DNA of 18,475 bases from an uncultured Acetatifactor sp. (GTDB lineage Bacteria; Bacillota; Clostridia; Lachnospirales; Lachnospiraceae): positions 1 to 18,475 of the forward strand of contig CAJULV010000073.1 in NCBI GenBank assembly GCA_910587555.1. The letters are read 5' to 3'. Shown piece after piece: positions 1-7,509 of this stretch (positions are counted from its first letter, which is position 1; every line of letters begins with the position of its first letter). The translations under genes were made by a program, and so were the position numbers. The notes under the pieces are model-generated. The model saw nothing but the letters and a program-made list of their open reading frames with translations. It searched no databases and was not told the DNA's origin.

Positions 1-1578
1 GGGATTGTCCAGAAGCACATCCGTCAGGCGCCGGTACCGCTCCAGGTATTCCTCCCTGGTCCCGGGGCCGTCCCCGTATCCCCAGGCATCCTCCCTGTCC
101 TCCTGATCCACATTCCATTTGATGCCGCCGTATTCGCTGATAAAGACCGGAACTCCCTCCACCGGCTTCTGCCTGTATCCGTGATTGTCCGGAAGAGGCC
201 CTCCCTGGGCAAAATCCCTGTACCTTTCCGCAAAAGTATCCGCATCCTGCTCATAGTCATGGAGGTCATAAATATCCGTCTGCACATGGTAATTGCCGCT
301 TGTGTCAATGCAGGGACGGGTGGTATCATACTGCTTCGTCATCAGGTAGGTCAGGCGGAGAAGATCGTCATCCTGCTTCCTGCCCTCATAATCCCAGGTC
401 TCATTAAAGGGGCACCAGCCCACAATGGCAGGATGGTTGAAGTCCCGCTTCAGCACCTCCATCCATTCCGGCAGAAAACATTTCAGCCCATCGGGACGGC
501 TATAGTCAAGCCCCCAGTTCGCCTGTTCTCCCCAGACCAGATAGCCCAGTCTGTCACAGTGATACAGAAAACGCTCCTCGAACACCTTCTGATGCAGCCT
601 GGCCCCGTTAAAGCCCGCCTGAAGGGACAGCTGTATATCCCTCACCAACGCTTCGTCGGAAGGAGCCGTATAGATCCCGTCCGGATAGAAGCCCTGGTCC
701 AGTACCAGGCGCTGAAAAACCGCCTTGCCGTTCAGCAGTACCTTTTCCCCGAGGATTCTGATTTCCCGCATGCCAAAGTAGCTGTCCACAGCATCCTCCC
801 CAAAGGAAAGCTTCAGGTCATATAATCGTCCCTTTCCGGCCTCCCACAGGTGAAGCCTGGACAGGCTGATTTTCAGGAAACCGTTTTCGGAAGTGATCTC
901 TGTGTCGGCGCTTCCGCAGAGGGTACCGTCATAAAAAGCCTCCGCCCGCAGAACCCCGCTTCCTTTCGTCCGGGCTTTGATTGTCAATGCAGCCTCCGCA
1001 ATATTGGGATACATCTGTATACTCTCTATGTAGTCAGATGGAAGGAATTCCAACCACACCGTCTGCCAGATTCCCGTGGTCCTGGTATATTCACAGCCAA
1101 AGGAATCGAACAGCCCGCACTGCTTTCCCCTGCACTGCCTGCCGCTTCTCTGGTCATCAAAGGCATATACCGTAACGCGGTTTTCCCCGGTTACCGTCAG
1201 GTCCGTGATATCAAACTGAAAGGAAACATAGCCGCCCTTATGGACACCCGCCTCTTTGCCGTTGATCCATACACGGCACTCATAATCCACTGCCCCGAAA
1301 TGCAGCATAATCCGGCCTTTGCGCTGCTCCTGCGTCAGTTCAAAGGTACGCAGATACCATACTGCGGGCATAAAATCCTTATTGCCGATTCCGCTGAGCG
1401 CACTTTCCGGGCAGAAGGGCACTGTTATTTTCCTGTCCAGCTTTTCCTCCTGGAACATTTTCCTGGCAATCCCGCTGTTGCCGAAATCAAAGGAAAAATC
1501 CCATACTCCGTTCAGGTTCATCCAGTTTTTGCGCTGCATCTGCGGCTTTGGATGCTCCGGTCTTGGTATATTATTCAT
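1..1578 (-). CDS. Glycoside hydrolase family 2 enzyme (beta-galactosidase/beta-glucuronidase type), C-terminus beyond window edge
   Basis: The frame is open from an ATG at 1578 to the window edge, giving 526 residues with the C-terminus missing. An AGGAGG lies 8 bases before the ATG. I read a GH2 sugar-binding (jelly-roll) domain at about residues 12-165, an immunoglobulin-like middle domain to about 270, then a TIM barrel. The acid/base is the Glu of WCPFNETWD (E393) and the nucleophile is the Glu of VFISEYGG (E482); their spacing fits the family. There is no signal peptide, so it probably acts in the cytoplasm on imported oligosaccharides. GH2 covers several exo-beta-glycosidases (galactoside, glucuronide, mannoside), and I cannot decide the substrate. 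It is the third hydrolase of a locus with GH43 and GH88 genes, separated from them by about 560 bases and probably driven by its own promoter. Confidence 0.93.
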   Translation of the reverse strand, partial: MNNIPRPEHPKPQMQRKNWMNLNGVWDFSFDFGNSGIARKMFQEEKLDRKITVPFCPESALSGIGNKDFMPAVWYLRTFELTQEQRKGRIMLHFGAVDYECRVWINGKEAGVHKGGYVSFQFDITDLTVTGENRVTVYAFDDQRSGRQCRGKQCGLFDSFGCEYTRTTGIWQTVWLEFLPSDYIESIQMYPNIAEAALTIKARTKGSGVLRAEAFYDGTLCGSADTEITSENGFLKISLSRLHLWEAGKGRLYDLKLSFGEDAVDSYFGMREIRILGEKVLLNGKAVFQRLVLDQGFYPDGIYTAPSDEALVRDIQLSLQAGFNGARLHQKVFEERFLYHCDRLGYLVWGEQANWGLDYSRPDGLKCFLPEWMEVLKRDFNHPAIVGWCPFNETWDYEGRKQDDDLLRLTYLMTKQYDTTRPCIDTSGNYHVQTDIYDLHDYEQDADTFAERYRDFAQGGPLPDNHGYRQKPVEGVPVFISEYGGIKWNVDQEDREDAWGYGDGPGTREEYLERYRRLTDVLLDNP

Positions 1579-1639
1579 ACTTTTACCTCCTGGCATATGT
1601 AGTCCTGGGATCGCTTCGCGTCCCCTTTATCATAACTAC

Positions 1640-1672
1640 ATTATAAAATGCGCAATTCGTCACTGCCAGTGA
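1640..1672 (-). promoter_or_regulatory. Candidate promoter and palindromic operator of the GH2 gene
   Basis: On the minus strand a perfect TATAAT (plus 1640-1645) lies about 62 bases before the GH2 start. A weak -35 (TGGCAG-like) sits 17 bases upstream of it. The -35 region falls inside a perfect 13-base palindrome, TCACTGCCAGTGA (1660-1672), a good layout for a repressor operator. Downstream, in the predicted leader, GGGATCGC/GCGTCCC (1607-1624) can form a small hairpin with one bulged base. The promoter and operator are inferred; the palindrome is seen directly. Confidence 0.45.
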
Positions 1673-1760
1673 TAAAACAGCTTGAAATGTATATAAAACT
1701 GCTATATTATGGTATTTGTTTATATATGCCCTTGATTTCCACCAACCCATCTTAGGACAG

Positions 1761-1786
1761 AATATGACCATATTATTTTGACCATA
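1761..1786. promoter_or_regulatory. Palindrome plus direct repeat upstream of the GH2 gene
   Basis: AATATGACCATATT (1761-1774) is an inverted repeat with 6-base arms around a 2-base centre. The octamer TGACCATA occurs at 1765-1772 and again at 1779-1786, a 14-base phase. The element is about 95-120 bases upstream of the candidate -35, a position more typical of an activator site than a repressor site. No regulator gene is present in the window to assign to it. Confidence 0.3.
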
Positions 1787-1814
1787 GTGCTTTCTGATAA
1801 CTGATTCTTTTTTA

Positions 1815-2110
1815 TTTTGAAGATCCGCAAAATCCGTCCTACATCCGCTGGCTGTAGGCACTGGGCAATTATGTAACCATCCATGCCGAGCGCGACTACA
1901 CACTTGGGGATAACGCATCAGGATAAACCTCGGTTCTTTGAAAGGCAGACGCGCTAAAACTTTCCGATGCTGTTTTTCAAAAGCCTTTTTACAGCTTCAA
2001 CAACTGCTTCAAACCCAGCTCCCTGCTAAAAGGCAGGTACCAGCTCCTGGCATGTGGCGGGTCAGGCTTTACCTTTCAGGGTTATAATCCGGGTTGCGCT
2101 TCACCTGAAT
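1815..2110 (+). pseudogene. Possible decayed coding remnant in the 564-base gap between the GH2 and GH88 genes
   Basis: The gap 1579-2142 has no convincing intact gene. In one plus-strand frame from about 1819 the translation looks protein-like, with stretches such as NPSYIRWL, NYVTIHAERDYTLGDNASG and LLKGRYQLLACGG. It is broken by three stops (after IRWL, after DNASG and four codons later) before running open to about 2100. No start codon with a ribosome binding site is visible. I do not recognise the family. It could be the remnant of a transposable element or an old gene, or simply chance; a 111-codon minus-strand frame at 1583-1918 looks even less like a protein. Confidence 0.2.
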
Positions 2111-2142
2111 ATACAGAATCTTTCCATTTTTTCTCTATACGC

Positions 2143-3291
2143 TTACCACAACAGCTTCCCTGTTCCCTTGAGTTTATAGACCGCTTCTATAAAAAAGTAA
2201 TCGGCATAATTCATCGTCATATCGTGAGCCGGGCTATGGTATGCGGCGCTGCATCCTTTTACGATTGCATCACAAGAGTCGTCGAAATCTGCCCTCTCAT
2301 CTGCAATTGCTCTCAGAATTTTTACCGCCGCTCTAAGATATATTTCCCTTTCATTTGCCGAAGCACAGCGGGCAAATTCCAACAGCCCTCCCGCTATCAC
2401 GCATGCACCACAGGAATCTTCATAGGCCGGTTCTTTAGGCTGTCGGAAATCCAACGGCAGAATTCCGCTCTCCGGAATATTGGAAACACAGTACTGCGCA
2501 ATTTTTCTTGCCGTATCTAAATAATCATTTTTCCCCGTATGCAGATAGCTGATCATAAAGCCGTACAAAGCCCACCCTTGCCCTCTCGCCCATGCAGAAC
2601 CCTCTTCGTACCCTTGCCCTCCATAACATCTGACCTGCTCTCCCGTCACCGGATCAAACTCAACCAAATGATTCACGGAACCATCCGGGCGCACAAAATA
2701 TTTCATTACGGTGTCCGCATGCATCATGGCTATATGCTTAAACCGAGGATCCCCGCTCTCCTCCCATGCCCAATATAACAGTGAAAGATTCATCATACAG
2801 TCAATGATCACCCATCCCCGAGTATCCTGTTCCAGATCATTCCATGCCCGGATAAACCGACCCGCAGGATTAAACCTGCCCGCCAGAAGGTTTGCCGCAT
2901 GCATTCCGGCCTTTCTGGAATCGTCATTTCCCGTCAGACGATAATCGGCCACTGCCGCAGGGACAAACATAAATCCCACGTCATGATGCAGCCCATAAAA
3001 ACCGGAAAAACATTGCTCCAACATTCTTTCTGATATCCGAGCTATCTCTTTGTATCGTTCTTCCCCCGTGTCCTGATACAGCAGCCACTGGATTCCTGCC
3101 CAGAATCCGTTTGTCCACCAGTTGATTCCGTCGTCAATCCGCCACTCGCGCGATGTATCCGCCTTATCGTCATACTCTCCATATTCGTTCGTAGTATATG
3201 GAATCTTATTCTTGTTTTTTTCACTAGACCAAGCCATCTTAAGACGAATCTTCCCAATTACCTCATCTGTCCATGCAGTATAGTCTTCCAT
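2143..3291 (-). CDS. GH88 unsaturated glucuronyl hydrolase
   Basis: This 382-residue protein removes the unsaturated uronic acid that polysaccharide lyases leave at the non-reducing end of oligosaccharides, by hydrating the double bond. The sequence has the (alpha/alpha)6 barrel signatures of the family: HHDVGFM with D104, DCMMNL with D164, SAWARGQGWALYGF, and HDMTMNYADYFF near the end. The D104/D164 spacing (60) is close to the D88/D149 pair of Bacillus UGL. I chose the ATG at 3291 because GGGGGAGGG ends 6 bases before it; an in-frame codon at 3348 would overlap the upstream GH43 gene. The GH43 stop is 16 bases upstream, so the two are co-transcribed. There is no signal peptide, implying a cytoplasmic enzyme. 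GH105 is a related alternative, but the motifs favour GH88. Confidence 0.9.
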   Translation of the reverse strand: MEDYTAWTDEVIGKIRLKMAWSSEKNKNKIPYTTNEYGEYDDKADTSREWRIDDGINWWTNGFWAGIQWLLYQDTGEERYKEIARISERMLEQCFSGFYGLHHDVGFMFVPAAVADYRLTGNDDSRKAGMHAANLLAGRFNPAGRFIRAWNDLEQDTRGWVIIDCMMNLSLLYWAWEESGDPRFKHIAMMHADTVMKYFVRPDGSVNHLVEFDPVTGEQVRCYGGQGYEEGSAWARGQGWALYGFMISYLHTGKNDYLDTARKIAQYCVSNIPESGILPLDFRQPKEPAYEDSCGACVIAGGLLEFARCASANEREIYLRAAVKILRAIADERADFDDSCDAIVKGCSAAYHSPAHDMTMNYADYFFIEAVYKLKGTGKLLW

Positions 3292-3307
3292 GTCATACCC
3301 TCCCCCA

Positions 3308-4963
3308 TCATTCTGAATCAGATACCTGAAAATAGTCGAAGTCCGCATGTTTTCCGAACCCCGTTAAATCCTGACAGCATATACCGATCATGGTTCCGGT
3401 AAACCATCCTTCCTCGCACGCTTCATCCGACATAAAACTGGCATCCACGGAAGGACCCACGGATTGCAGCGTTCCCTCCCGATACCCTGCATAGAACTGA
3501 GCAGAGCAATCCTTCAGAACCACTTTCATTACAATGTCTTTCCCGGGTTCAATAGCCAAATATCCCGTCAGATATTCGTAATTCTTATTTTCAGCCTTCA
3601 ACAACGCAATGCATTTTCCTGCATCCTCGTCTTTTGATATATGAAGATACAGATAATTTTCCGTATCGTACATCACAATCAGCCCTGCCATCTGCTTGAA
3701 CACATCCGGCTCGAATGCCATGCAAATTTCTGCTGTCATATGATACTCCGTCATCCTGCGCGCTAACAAACATTGCGAAAAGAGTGAAGCCAGCCCGCTT
3801 CTTCCATACATACGAAGCCATCCCGGACGTTCCGTCAGAGATATGTAATCCTGATCCATAGGCACCCTCAGGGATTGATACTCCAAATCCAATACCTCGG
3901 AATCAAAATCGTCCCTGACCAGTTTCTGATATGCCACTTCCTCCTTAGCCTGATCGGCGCATTTCGGTGCCTCAACCATCTCCTGAGGCACCACCGTGCC
4001 ATTATCCAGTACCAACCAATCATCTTCCGTCCATCTCATCTTCTGAATGGCGGTTTCTCTGCCGATCATATATCTTCGGCTTCCGGCAAACCTTTTGGCA
4101 TCCTGACAATTTCTCTCTTTAGAAGCCCTCCCACACAAATGCACCACATACCATTCGCCATCCTGGGTTTCCACCAAATCACAGTGTCCCGCCTTTTGAA
4201 GCAGTATATCCTCGTGATGCCTTGACGTTATGACCGAATATGCTTCTCCCTTCTGACGAAAAGCATCATAGTCGGGTCGGTACATCTCATAAGGCCCCCA
4301 GATATTACGGGATCTCTGAATCGTCTGTCCATGCAGTTCTCCTGTTCCGGTATCCGCACTGAACAAGTAATACCATCCCTTGCGCTTAAAAATATGGGGG
4401 CCTTCCAAAAAGATATCCTTCGCTGCATAAATTTCTTTTACCGGCCCTGTCATTTTACTATCTTCTGCGTCAAATTCCTGCATCACCAAACGCCCTGCAT
4501 ATTTCTTCGGTATTCTGTGATCCGTCACCATACTGACAATATATTTCCTTCCGTCATCATCATGGAATAGCGACGGGTCAAACCCAAAATTATTCAATGC
4601 CACCGGTTCTGACCATGGTCCATGTATACTTTCCGCTGTGACCAGATAATTATTTGTATCATACATATTGCAGTAAAAGGCCTTCACTACCGTATAAACC
4701 AGATAATATGTACCCTTGTCATAGGTAAGGCAGGGAGCCCATATTCCCTGAGAAGCCCCCACCCCTTTGAGGTCCAGCTGCGATACTCTGTTCAGAGGAT
4801 ATTCTATCAGTTCCCAATGTATTAAATCTCTGGAGTGGTGAAGCCTGACCCCCGGCCACCACTCAAAGGTAGATGTCGCTATATAATAGTCCTCCCCCAC
4901 TCTGATAATTGAGGGATCCGGATGAAATCCCCGTAAAACTGGATTGTGTATCATCTTCCGCAT
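3308..4963 (-). CDS. GH43 beta-xylosidase-type glycoside hydrolase with C-terminal beta-sandwich domain
   Basis: The N-terminal five-bladed propeller (about residues 5-320) carries the GH43 triad: D16 in HPDPSIIR (general base), D129 in GFDPSLF (pKa modulator) and E187 in LEGPHIF (acid). This spacing is almost identical to D14/D127/E186 of Selenomonas beta-xylosidase SXA. From about residue 345 the protein has the concanavalin-A-like beta-xylosidase C-terminal domain (PF17851 type). The total length of 551 residues fits that subfamily. I place the start at the ATG at 4963, because GGGGAGG lies just before it; an upstream in-frame ATG (4978) overlaps that ribosome binding site. It is the first gene of an operon with the GH88 gene. 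Xylosidase or arabinofuranosidase activity on imported oligosaccharides is inferred from the family. No signal peptide is seen. Confidence 0.92.
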   Translation of the reverse strand: MRKMIHNPVLRGFHPDPSIIRVGEDYYIATSTFEWWPGVRLHHSRDLIHWELIEYPLNRVSQLDLKGVGASQGIWAPCLTYDKGTYYLVYTVVKAFYCNMYDTNNYLVTAESIHGPWSEPVALNNFGFDPSLFHDDDGRKYIVSMVTDHRIPKKYAGRLVMQEFDAEDSKMTGPVKEIYAAKDIFLEGPHIFKRKGWYYLFSADTGTGELHGQTIQRSRNIWGPYEMYRPDYDAFRQKGEAYSVITSRHHEDILLQKAGHCDLVETQDGEWYVVHLCGRASKERNCQDAKRFAGSRRYMIGRETAIQKMRWTEDDWLVLDNGTVVPQEMVEAPKCADQAKEEVAYQKLVRDDFDSEVLDLEYQSLRVPMDQDYISLTERPGWLRMYGRSGLASLFSQCLLARRMTEYHMTAEICMAFEPDVFKQMAGLIVMYDTENYLYLHISKDEDAGKCIALLKAENKNYEYLTGYLAIEPGKDIVMKVVLKDCSAQFYAGYREGTLQSVGPSVDASFMSDEACEEGWFTGTMIGICCQDLTGFGKHADFDYFQVSDSE

Positions 4964-5022
4964 TTTTCGCCTCCCCATATTATGGCAACATAGTCCAAAT
5001 CAATAATATTCAAACTTATATT

Positions 5023-5059
5023 TGTATCCTATCATTTATTCTCATGTAAATGAATAGGA
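5023..5059 (-). promoter_or_regulatory. Candidate promoter overlapped by a long inverted repeat, upstream of the GH43-GH88 operon
   Basis: TCCTATCATTTA (5027-5038) and TAAATGAATAGGA (5047-5059) form a near-perfect inverted repeat, with one extra base in one arm and an 8-base centre. On the minus strand a TTTACA (-35, plus 5045-5050) and a GATACA (-10, plus 5023-5028), 16 bases apart, lie in the same segment. A protein bound to the repeat would therefore cover the promoter. The distance to the GH43 start is about 60 bases. The repeat is directly visible; its role as operator is inferred, and the promoter match is moderate. Confidence 0.45.
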
Positions 5060-5171
5060 CTTTTCATTGAAATAGGGTAAAAATTATCAGTATACTGCTA
5101 TTCTGCCTTTCTTTTTTATTTTGCTTTATCCCATTGTCTCCATAAATTCTACATCACATGCCAGGAGCAGC

Positions 5172-5720
5172 TCACCATAGTGAGAATGGCTCCAACACCA
5201 TCCACCCGGCCAGCACCACGCTGGCTGCCGTCCCCGCCAGGGTAGCCAGCAGCGCTCCTGTCAAGGTAAATCTTGTCTTCGTCACCTTCGCCGCCAGGAA
5301 GTACACGCTCATGGTATAGAACACCGTCTCCGTGCAGCTCATGAGAATGGAGGTCAGCATCCCCGCATAGGAATCCGGCCCGGAAGTGCGGAAAATGTCC
5401 AGTACCAGCCCTGTGGCCGCCGAAGAGGAGAACAGCTTCACCACCAGCAGCGGCATCAGCTGGGCTGGCAGCCCCACTGCAGCAGCCGCAGGCCCCAGCA
5501 GCGTCCCCAGCATCTCAAAAAGTCCCGATGCCCGCAGCATCCCCACCGCCACCAGCAGGCCGATGAGGGTGGGCACGATGTCCACTACTATCTTTAGCCC
5601 GTCCTTTGCGCCCTTCAGAAAGGTTTCATATACTTTTACCCTGGAAACAAAACCATAGCCTACGATAAAAAAAATCAGGATTGGGATTACAATATCCGAA
5701 AGATGAGCCAACGCGTTCAT
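5172..5720 (-). CDS. spmB: Spore maturation protein B (SpmB)
   Basis: This 182-residue integral membrane protein has the Gate/nucleoside-recognition fold. SpmB acts with SpmA in dehydrating the spore core during maturation. Recognisable features are the opening hydrophobic helix IVIPILIFFIVGYGF, the block DGLKIVVDIVPTLIGLLVAVGMLR, PLLVVKLFSSSAATGLV, and SCTETVFYTMSVYF followed by two more hydrophobic segments. I chose the ATG at 5720: GGGGAGG lies 9 bases upstream and the ATG shares the sequence ATGA with the spmA stop. This gives a 4-base overlap and suggests translational coupling. A longer in-frame start at 5753 would lie within spmA and adds only a charged leader. Length matches the family. 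Confidence 0.93.
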   Translation of the reverse strand: MNALAHLSDIVIPILIFFIVGYGFVSRVKVYETFLKGAKDGLKIVVDIVPTLIGLLVAVGMLRASGLFEMLGTLLGPAAAAVGLPAQLMPLLVVKLFSSSAATGLVLDIFRTSGPDSYAGMLTSILMSCTETVFYTMSVYFLAAKVTKTRFTLTGALLATLAGTAASVVLAGWMVLEPFSLW

Positions 5721-6532
5721 ACCGCTTTTCCTCCCCTGTCTTTGATCTTGCAATACACGATTGCCACCAGTGTACTCACCAAAGTAGCCGCTATGGCAGG
5801 CGCAATGATGGCCGTTGGATTGGCGCTGCCGTACTGGCTACGGTAGGCGATCATGTTCACTGGAATCAGCTGCAGGGAGGAAATGTTGAGAATTAAGAAA
5901 ATGCACATCTCATTGCTGGCCCGCCTGCCTGTGCCCTTTTCCTGGCTGCCCCGTCCCGCAGCCCCCTGATGCCGAAAGCCTTCTCCTGCCCCGAATCTCT
6001 TTAAGCTCCTTCCTGCCACCGTCTGCATATAAATCTGTTCCCGGGTTTCCCTATTCCTGCGGACATCCCCTCCATGGCTATTCCCTGCTCCCCGGGCATC
6101 CCTTTCTCCTGGGGCGTCCCCCACTCCGTATTCCACCTCCAGGTACTCCGGATTCCCCCGCTCCGCCTCCAGCTTCGCCAGCTCCTCCATGGCTTTTAAG
6201 CCCGCCGGGGTGCAGGCCCAGCCCAGTCCCAACACGTTGGCGATCACATTCGTAGCTATGTATCCTTCCGCCGGATGCCCCTTGGGAATCCGTGGAAACA
6301 GGAAACGCAGAAGAGGTGCAATTCCCCTGGTCAGTTTCTCCACCAGCCCCGCCCTCTGTGCTATTTCCATCAACCCCATCCATAGAGCCACTACCCCTGC
6401 CATCGTGATACATAGGGAAACCGCCTCCCCTGCACTGTCCAGCGCCGCATTCGTCACCTCGCTCATATTTCCCGAAAACGCCCCATAGATTACTGCCAGC
6501 AGTATCATGACCGCCCATATCATGTTCAACAT
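5717..6532 (-). CDS. spmA: Spore maturation protein A (SpmA) with a large hydrophilic insert
   Basis: This membrane protein is the partner of SpmB in spore core dehydration. Residues 1-122 (MLNMIWAVM... through GLGWACTPAGLKAMEELAKL) and 204-271 (RASNEMCIFLILNISSLQLI... to the end) align well in my reading with Bacillus SpmA of about 196 residues. In Bacillus the two parts are joined by only a few residues. Here about 75-80 residues, rich in Gly, Arg and Glu, lie between them (about 124-203, plus 5924-6163). The frame stays open through it. The start is the ATG at 6532, matching the family's N-terminus; a TTG five codons upstream (6547) is possible but has a poorer ribosome binding site. The next gene, spmB, overlaps its stop. 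Confidence 0.9.
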   Translation of the reverse strand: MLNMIWAVMILLAVIYGAFSGNMSEVTNAALDSAGEAVSLCITMAGVVALWMGLMEIAQRAGLVEKLTRGIAPLLRFLFPRIPKGHPAEGYIATNVIANVLGLGWACTPAGLKAMEELAKLEAERGNPEYLEVEYGVGDAPGERDARGAGNSHGGDVRRNRETREQIYMQTVAGRSLKRFGAGEGFRHQGAAGRGSQEKGTGRRASNEMCIFLILNISSLQLIPVNMIAYRSQYGSANPTAIIAPAIAATLVSTLVAIVYCKIKDRGGKAV

Positions 6533-6560
6533 TATCTTTACCTGCAATTATTTTCACTCT

Positions 6561-6568
6561 ATCTTATG
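6561..6568 (-). promoter_or_regulatory. Weak candidate sigma-E-like -10 element for spmAB
   Basis: On the minus strand CATAAGAT lies about 30 bases before the spmA start and resembles the sigma-E -10 consensus CATACAAT at six of eight positions. No convincing -35 at the right spacing is visible. Expression of spmAB in the mother cell under sigma-E is known in Bacillus, so the expectation is reasonable but the sequence support is thin. Confidence 0.2.
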
Positions 6569-6629
6569 ACCTGAAAATACCTTACATTCCAATTCACGCC
6601 CCCAATTCTTCCGGATAAGCATACAAAAT

Positions 6630-6662
6630 GCCCCGCAGCCGGCATACGACTCGGTGCGGGGC
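6630..6662 (-). terminator. Rho-independent terminator after the coat protein genes
   Basis: GCCCCGCA (6630-6637) pairs perfectly with TGCGGGGC (6655-6662), and CCG/CGG extends the stem after one bulged base. On the minus strand the hairpin is followed by ATTTTGT, a short U-rich tail. On the other strand it is followed by CAAAAGC, so it works mainly for the minus-strand transcript ending after the gene at 6738. It separates the coat-type genes from spmAB. Confidence 0.7.
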
Positions 6663-6737
6663 AAAAGCATAATGTGCAAAACCTGGGTTACGGCACCTCT
6701 GGTTCCCTGCAAACCCGGAAAGAAACCGCTTCCGTGC

Positions 6738-6995
6738 TTATAGTGTCCCCTGGGTAAACAGCCCCTTCACATGGGCTACCTCTTCCTCCGTGGCCTTGCT
6801 GGCCGGCACATAATAGGATTTCTCCCTGGCCAGCTGGTACAGCTCCTCCTGGGACTGCTCACAGGCATTGCGGATCTGCTTCAGTGTCTGCTTCAGCTCT
6901 TTGTTCTCAGACTGCGCTATCATCCCAGCATAACGGGTCAGTTCGCCATTGATACCGGCGAGGGTATCTGCTACCATCATTTTTTCCTGCATCAT
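6738..6995 (-). CDS. Small CotF-type spore coat protein
   Basis: The protein has 85 residues and is almost entirely helical. Helix one is at about 5-29 and helix two at about 31-60. It then has YYVPASKATEEEV, a tail typical of Coat F-domain proteins, where a Tyr-Pro-Ala segment follows the last long helix. Related small proteins are common in spore-forming Clostridia and are annotated as spore coat proteins. Function beyond coat association is not known to me. The start is the first of two adjacent ATGs at 6995, with GAGAGG 8 bases upstream. It has no signal peptide and no cysteine-rich region. It is about 125 bases downstream of another small helical coat-type gene and is followed by a terminator, so the pair is probably one transcript. 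Confidence 0.78.
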   Translation of the reverse strand: MMQEKMMVADTLAGINGELTRYAGMIAQSENKELKQTLKQIRNACEQSQEELYQLAREKSYYVPASKATEEEVAHVKGLFTQGTL

Positions 6996-7121
6996 CCTTT
7001 TTACCTCTCATTCTGAAATTCTTGCCACATCGTATTGTATTTTTGTCTTAAAATGTTCCTTCCGCTCCTGAAGCCTGCCTGCTGCCGTGTTCACTCCCAA
7101 CGCCTGGCTGCAAAATCCCGC

Positions 7122-7307
7122 TTACCCAAGGAACTTCATAAGCTGCTGCTTATTGTCCATAGCCGATTTGGCGCCTTTCTCAAAAAACTGTTTGATCTGA
7201 GGATCCTTGGCTTCCTGCGCATATGCCTGCATTTTGCAGTGCATGGTGTCATATCCACCGATTAAATGGCGAAGGTTCTGTAAATCAAGTTCTGAAATAT
7301 TGCTCAT
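7122..7307 (-). CDS. Small helical-hairpin protein, coat-associated (CotF N-terminal-half-like)
   Basis: The protein has 61 residues. LDLQNLRHLIGGYDTMHCKM begins a first helix (about 7-33), and a DP pair at 37-38 caps a second helix ending in MKFLG. This matches the ferritin-like helical hairpin seen in the N-terminal half of CotF-type proteins and in small Lachnospiraceae proteins encoded beside them. The start at 7307 is favoured because AGGAGG lies 7-8 bases before it; the in-frame ATG at 7313 is only a base or two from that ribosome binding site. The next gene downstream encodes a complementary CotF-like hairpin. The coat role is inferred from that context, not from a catalytic motif. Confidence 0.65.
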   Translation of the reverse strand: MSNISELDLQNLRHLIGGYDTMHCKMQAYAQEAKDPQIKQFFEKGAKSAMDNKQQLMKFLG

Positions 7308-7509
7308 GTCCATACCTCCTGTTTTTCATGGCAACAGAAAGTCCGGAAATCGAACTTTCCATCATGGGATTACGAGGTTATTATCTGCTTACAGGGAAAA
7401 ATATATACGGATACCTTTTAGAAAAAACATGTCAAACACGGATAAAATCATAGAAAAAAACTGGAATCACTGCTTATTTTTACCAACATATATCAATGCG
7501 GAGCCATCG

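Noticed and set aside
181..1602. Plus-strand frames opposite the GH2 gene
   Set aside because: They are shadows of the GH2 coding strand, which has both catalytic glutamates and a clear start.
1583..1918. 111-codon minus-strand frame upstream of the GH2 gene
   Set aside because: It runs through the GH2 promoter and leader, has no good start signal, and its composition does not look like a protein.
2042..2056. GCTCCTGGCATGTG shared between 2042-2056 (plus) and 5155-5170 (minus)
   Set aside because: Only 14 bases, no further similarity around either copy, and no hairpin or repeat family; treated as chance.
6078..6557. 159-codon minus-strand frame overlapping spmA in another frame
   Set aside because: It is a Gly-rich shifted reading of spmA; the spmA frame has the conserved membrane segments.
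7405..7435. TTGACA upstream of the small coat gene at 7307 as a sigma-A promoter
   Set aside because: The -35 is perfect but no good -10 lies at 16-18 bases; the TATATA is about 22 bases away. A sporulation sigma factor is expected for this gene, and I could not identify its site with confidence.
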